Below, piece after piece: positions 60,624 through 64,000 of a DNA stretch of 64,000 nucleotides. The notes under the pieces are model-generated. The model was not told where the DNA came from. It saw nothing but the letters and a program-made list of their open reading frames with translations, and did not search any database. The first letter of the stretch is position 1. Each line of letters opens with the position of its first letter. Origin of the DNA: Volucribacter amazonae (GTDB lineage: Bacteria; Pseudomonadota; Gammaproteobacteria; Enterobacterales; Pasteurellaceae); the NCBI RefSeq assembly GCF_029783845.1, contig NZ_LWID01000001.1, positions 2,327,501 through 2,391,500 of the forward strand. The letters are read 5' to 3'. A program made the translations under genes and the position numbers.

Positions 60624-61391
60624 TTATTTAATGGAAAAACCATAACCAGCAAAAATATTTTTTGCCGTAGGTGATTGTAAATAGTGATAAAAATCCTCCA
60701 CCTCTGGATTATTATGCCCTTTTAAGATCGCCATAGGATATTCAACGGCAGTATAAGACTGCTGCGGAAAGACACCAACAATTTTGACTTTTTCACTGAC
60801 TTTCGCATCTGTACCATATACCACACCCAACGGTACTTCTCCACGTTCTACCAATGCCAATGCGGCACGCACATCTTTTCCTCTGGCTAATTTAGCTTCC
60901 ACCTTATCCCATAAATTTAAATTGGTCAAAGCCTCTTTAAAATATTGTCCTGCAGGTACATGATCAGGATCACCCACCGATAAAAACTGTTGATCCAACA
61001 AAGCAGTCCATTCGCCTTGTGCAATATCCACCTCTGTTAAGTTTGAACTAATTGGGGCAATTAACACCAAATCATTGCCTAATAACGGCTTTTCGCTGTC
61101 TTTTTGCGTTAGCCCCTGTGCGGAAAGATGCTGCAACCATTTATTATTTGCTGAAATAAAAATATCCGCTGGCGCTCCTTGCTCAATTTGTTTAGCTAAG
61201 GTAGAAGAAGAGGCAAAAGAAAACACCAATTCATGGTTAGGGTATTGTTTTTCATAGGCTACCGCAATATCCTGTAACGCATTGGTTAAAGAGGCGGCTG
61301 CATAAACAGTGGTTTTAGCACTGGCGACCGAACTAATAAACAAAGCTAATACAGCAAAAATCAGCCCTAATTTTTTCTTAATGGATAACAT
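60624..61391 (-). CDS. modA: Molybdate-binding periplasmic protein
   Basis: 255 aa with a signal peptide (~1-25, cut after VASA). The mature protein has the ModA blocks VYAAASLTNALQDIAVAYEKQ, FSFASSSTLAKQIEQGAPADIFISA with oxyanion-binding serines, and VPAGQYFKEAL, RGKDVRAALALVERGEVPLGVVYGTDA. It captures molybdate or tungstate for ModBC. It is divergent from modE, with a candidate ModE site just upstream. Confidence 0.95.
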   Translation of the reverse strand: MLSIKKKLGLIFAVLALFISSVASAKTTVYAAASLTNALQDIAVAYEKQYPNHELVFSFASSSTLAKQIEQGAPADIFISANNKWLQHLSAQGLTQKDSEKPLLGNDLVLIAPISSNLTEVDIAQGEWTALLDQQFLSVGDPDHVPAGQYFKEALTNLNLWDKVEAKLARGKDVRAALALVERGEVPLGVVYGTDAKVSEKVKIVGVFPQQSYTAVEYPMAILKGHNNPEVEDFYHYLQSPTAKNIFAGYGFSIK

Positions 61392-61407
61392 ATTCGCTCC
61401 TTATTAG

Positions 61408-61432
61408 GTTATATAACAAAAAATATATGTAA
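61408..61432 (-). promoter_or_regulatory. Candidate ModE operator upstream of modA
   Basis: GTTATATA, an 8-base AT-rich spacer and TATATGTAA resemble the E. coli ModE palindrome, whose halves are CGNTATATA and TATATAACG. The right half deviates at two to three positions. It lies 17-41 bases upstream of the modA start, where binding would block transcription. Confidence 0.5.
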
Positions 61433-61527
61433 ATAATTATATAATGAATTAAAAAATAAAAGCTACTGTATCAATAAAAATTATTCTAAAATAACCTAGA
61501 CAGACCGAATAATAAAAGAGGCAAATC

Positions 61528-62340
61528 ATGTCGGCAAACAAGCTCACACCACAAAATATCAATGACAGCGAAATCTTATTAAGCATAAAACTTCATCAAC
61601 AATTATTTGTCGATCCTAAACGTATCCGCTTATTACAAGAAATTGCTCAATGTGGCTCAATCAATCAAGCGGCAAAAAATGCCAAAGTCAGCTATAAAAG
61701 TGCTTGGGATCATCTCCAAGCAATGAATGAAATCAGCCCCAAACCTCTACTAGAACGCACCACTGGCGGAAAATACGGTGGCGGTACTCAACTGACTCAC
61801 TACGCAATTCGTTTATTGCAACTCTATGAATTATTGGCACAAACTCAACAAAAAGCCTTTGCTATTCTGCAAGATGAAAATATTCCATTAAACAATGTAC
61901 TAAATGCAACCGCCCAGTTTTCCCTACAAAGTAGCGCGCGTAATCAATTATTTGGTAAAGTTAAAATTATTGAACAACATCACGCTCAAACACTTATCGG
62001 CATTGATATTACAGGGCTTAGCCAACTTATTTATGCCACCATTACCCAAAAAAGTGCGGTGCGTTTACAATTAATTTTAAATAAAGAAATTATGCTTATG
62101 TTTAAAGCCCCTTGGTTAAAATTATCATCACAACCGCCTTCTCCTCTCCCACGTAAAAATTGTTTTAAAGGTCATATCAAAACGATTACAACACAAGGAA
62201 ATCATCAAGAAATAACAATACAAGTAGGAAACAATATTGAATTTTGCGCTTTACAGGATAACAGTGAACATTTTAACCCCAACCAAACAGTTTGGGCTTA
62301 TATTGAACCTGAATCTATTATTTTGGCAGGGTTGTTGTAA
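61528..62340 (+). CDS. modE: Molybdate-dependent transcriptional regulator ModE
   Basis: 270 aa. An N-terminal winged helix (RIRLLQEIAQCGSINQAAKNAKVSYKSAWDHLQAMNEI, GGKYGGGTQLTHYA) is followed by two molybdate-binding TOBE-like repeats (SARNQLFGKVKIIEQ; NCFKGHIKTITTQG). With molybdate bound it represses modABC in E. coli. Length matches E. coli ModE (262). It is divergent from modA across 136 bases. An uptake core lies in the gene (62052-62060). Confidence 0.94.
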   Translation: MSANKLTPQNINDSEILLSIKLHQQLFVDPKRIRLLQEIAQCGSINQAAKNAKVSYKSAWDHLQAMNEISPKPLLERTTGGKYGGGTQLTHYAIRLLQLYELLAQTQQKAFAILQDENIPLNNVLNATAQFSLQSSARNQLFGKVKIIEQHHAQTLIGIDITGLSQLIYATITQKSAVRLQLILNKEIMLMFKAPWLKLSSQPPSPLPRKNCFKGHIKTITTQGNHQEITIQVGNNIEFCALQDNSEHFNPNQTVWAYIEPESIILAGLL

Positions 62341-62488
62341 TTGGTTTAATACTATACTTTGATCGCAAAACCGCATCAATACTAATTGTACTTATTTCTA
62401 TTTGAATTAACTCTAATTTATCACTATTATTTTACAGTCCTTTTAGTTAGACTATTGCCAAAATCAATGGATTATTGTAAGGAAAACA

Positions 62489-63964
62489 ATGAGTAGCATA
62501 GAATTATTAATGAATGTTACCCCAAGCGAAACACGCATTGCCTTAGTGGATACAGGCGTGTTAAAGGAAATGCATATTGAACGTGAGGCAAAGCGAGGGA
62601 TTGTGGGTAATATTTATAAGGGACGAGTAACAAGAGTTTTACCGGGAATGCAATCCGCTTTTGTGGATATTGGTTTGGAAAAAGCGGCGTTTTTGCACGC
62701 CTCGGATATTGTTTCCCATACAGAATGTGTGGAAGAAAGTGAACAAAAGCAATTTGTAGTAAAAGATATTGCGGAATTGGTACGAGAGGGACAGGATATT
62801 GTGGTGCAGGTGGTCAAAGATCCCCTTGGAACAAAAGGAGCAAGATTAACCACCGATATTACCCTACCTTCTCGCTATTTGGTGTTTATGCCAGAAAATA
62901 GCCATGTGGGCGTTTCTCAACGAATTGAAAGCGAAGAAGAACGTGCTCGTTTAAAAGATTTAGTTCTACCCTTTTGCGATGAATTAGGCGGTTTTATTAT
63001 TCGCACCGCTGCGGAAGGTGTGAACGAGCAAGAACTGCGTCAAGATGCGGAATTTTTAAAGCGATTATGGCGTAAAGTGCTTGAACGTAAAGGAAAATAT
63101 CCAACCAAATCTATGCTCTATGGCGAACTAAAATTAGCACAGCGTCTGTTACGCGATTTTATTGGGGCGGAACTAGATATTATTCGTATTGATTCTAAAT
63201 TATGTTTTAGCGAAGTTAAACAATTTGCCGAAGAATTTATGCCTGCGTTAGTTGATCGTTTGGCATTATATTCAGGCAATCAACCGTTGTTTGATATGTA
63301 TGGTATTGAGCGAGCCATTCAGCAAGCCTTAGATAATCGTGTCAACTTAAAATCAGGCGGTTATTTGATAATTGAACAAACTGAGGCAATGACCACCATT
63401 GATATTAATACAGGTGGTTTTGTGGGGCATCGCAATTTAGAAGAAACCATTTTTAATACCAATATTGAAGCCACGCAAACCATTGCTCAACAATTACAAC
63501 TGCGTAATCTTGGTGGAATTATCATTATTGATTTTATTGATATGCAAACTGATGAGCATCGCCAGCGAGTTTTGCAATCCTTGCAAGAGGCTTTAGCCAA
63601 AGATCGAGTGAAAACCAATGTTAATGGTTTTACCCAATTAGGTTTAGTGGAAATGACCCGTAAACGAACCCGAGAAAGTCTTGAACATGTTCTTTGTGGC
63701 GAATGTCCTGCTTGTAAAGGACGAGGGAGAGTGAAAACCGTAGAAACGGTTTGTTATGAAATTATGCGTGAAATCATTCGTGTTCATCACTTATATAGTA
63801 GCGAACAATTTTTGGTTTATGCCTCAAGAGCAGTGGCGGATTATCTGATTAATGAAGAATCTCATGGCTTATTGGCGGAATTAGAAGTCTTTATTGGTAA
63901 ACAAATTCAAATTAAAACTGAGGTATTCTATCATCAGGATCAATTTGATGTGGTGGTAATGTAA
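62489..63964 (+). CDS. rng: Ribonuclease G
   Basis: Endonuclease that matures the 5' end of 16S rRNA and contributes to mRNA decay. The 491 aa protein has an N-terminal S1 domain (GNIYKGRVTRVLPGMQSAFVDIG), the RNase E/G catalytic core with MTTIDINTGGFVG and GGIIIIDFID carrying the metal-binding aspartates, and the zinc-link motif CPACKGRG. Length matches E. coli RNase G (489) and excludes RNase E. A good AAGGA lies before the ATG. Confidence 0.96.
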   Translation: MSSIELLMNVTPSETRIALVDTGVLKEMHIEREAKRGIVGNIYKGRVTRVLPGMQSAFVDIGLEKAAFLHASDIVSHTECVEESEQKQFVVKDIAELVREGQDIVVQVVKDPLGTKGARLTTDITLPSRYLVFMPENSHVGVSQRIESEEERARLKDLVLPFCDELGGFIIRTAAEGVNEQELRQDAEFLKRLWRKVLERKGKYPTKSMLYGELKLAQRLLRDFIGAELDIIRIDSKLCFSEVKQFAEEFMPALVDRLALYSGNQPLFDMYGIERAIQQALDNRVNLKSGGYLIIEQTEAMTTIDINTGGFVGHRNLEETIFNTNIEATQTIAQQLQLRNLGGIIIIDFIDMQTDEHRQRVLQSLQEALAKDRVKTNVNGFTQLGLVEMTRKRTRESLEHVLCGECPACKGRGRVKTVETVCYEIMREIIRVHHLYSSEQFLVYASRAVADYLINEESHGLLAELEVFIGKQIQIKTEVFYHQDQFDVVVM

Positions 63965-64000
63965 TTTAAGAAACATATAATAGATAAAAAGCCAACATAA

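Overview
The window looks like the chromosome of a member of the Pasteurellaceae, from the branch that uses the Haemophilus-type DNA uptake signal. Three things point there: about 30 exact copies of the 9-base core AAGTGCGGT (either strand), the strong resemblance of every housekeeping protein to that family, and gene neighbourhoods I recall from Haemophilus influenzae (cydC-cydD-trxB-cnoX; cmk-rpsA-ihfB; cca-ygiM-pit-DUF47-CYTH-radA-lrp-ftsK-lolA-rarA). I cannot name the genus or species from sequence alone; lines I counted in housekeeping genes are near 40% GC.

Layout. 1-740: 3' end of a 23S rRNA gene, 5S rRNA and terminator. 0.8-8.6 kb: serS, 4.5S RNA, cydCD, a 0.75 kb gap holding two inverted copies of a repeat, trxB and the chaperedoxin cnoX. 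8.8-13.1 kb: a TAXI-type TRAP transporter with a universal stress protein. 13.2-16.2 kb: cmk, rpsA, ihfB. 16.2-30.7 kb: tilS, cca, phosphate uptake, radA, lrp, ftsK, lolA, rarA. 31-33.4 kb: a triple-rhodanese lipoprotein with a YeeE-type sulfur permease. 33.5-43.6 kb: folK-pcnB, birA, a YkvI-family carrier, xseA-roxA, rnfH-ratA, pth, ychF. 43.8-51 kb: an iron-linked reductase, hflKC, an amino-acid ABC importer and brnQ. 51.1-53.2 kb: three tRNA-Val, gltX, tRNA-Ala. 58.8-64 kb: modABC with divergent modE, then rng.

The exceptional part is 53.3-58.7 kb, between tRNA-Ala and modC. It drops to roughly 20-25% GC in the lines I counted, contains no uptake signal, and carries an IS1016-type element followed by a tight one-strand array of small genes. 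One resembles the colicin E5 immunity protein, one is a SUFU-family protein, one is LprI/DUF1311-like and secreted, two are membrane proteins, and the rest are unrecognised; one further gene is cut by the insertion sequence and at least one is decayed. I interpret this as an orphan immunity-gene array against polymorphic toxins. No toxin gene is in the window.

A second theme is a palindromic, MITE-like repeat of about 106 bp with TATAGTCGTT ends, present in several full and internally deleted copies, all intergenic. One copy splits an uptake-signal terminator and another overlaps the pth stop codon. The pcnB gene appears to begin at an AUU codon, as reported for E. coli pcnB.
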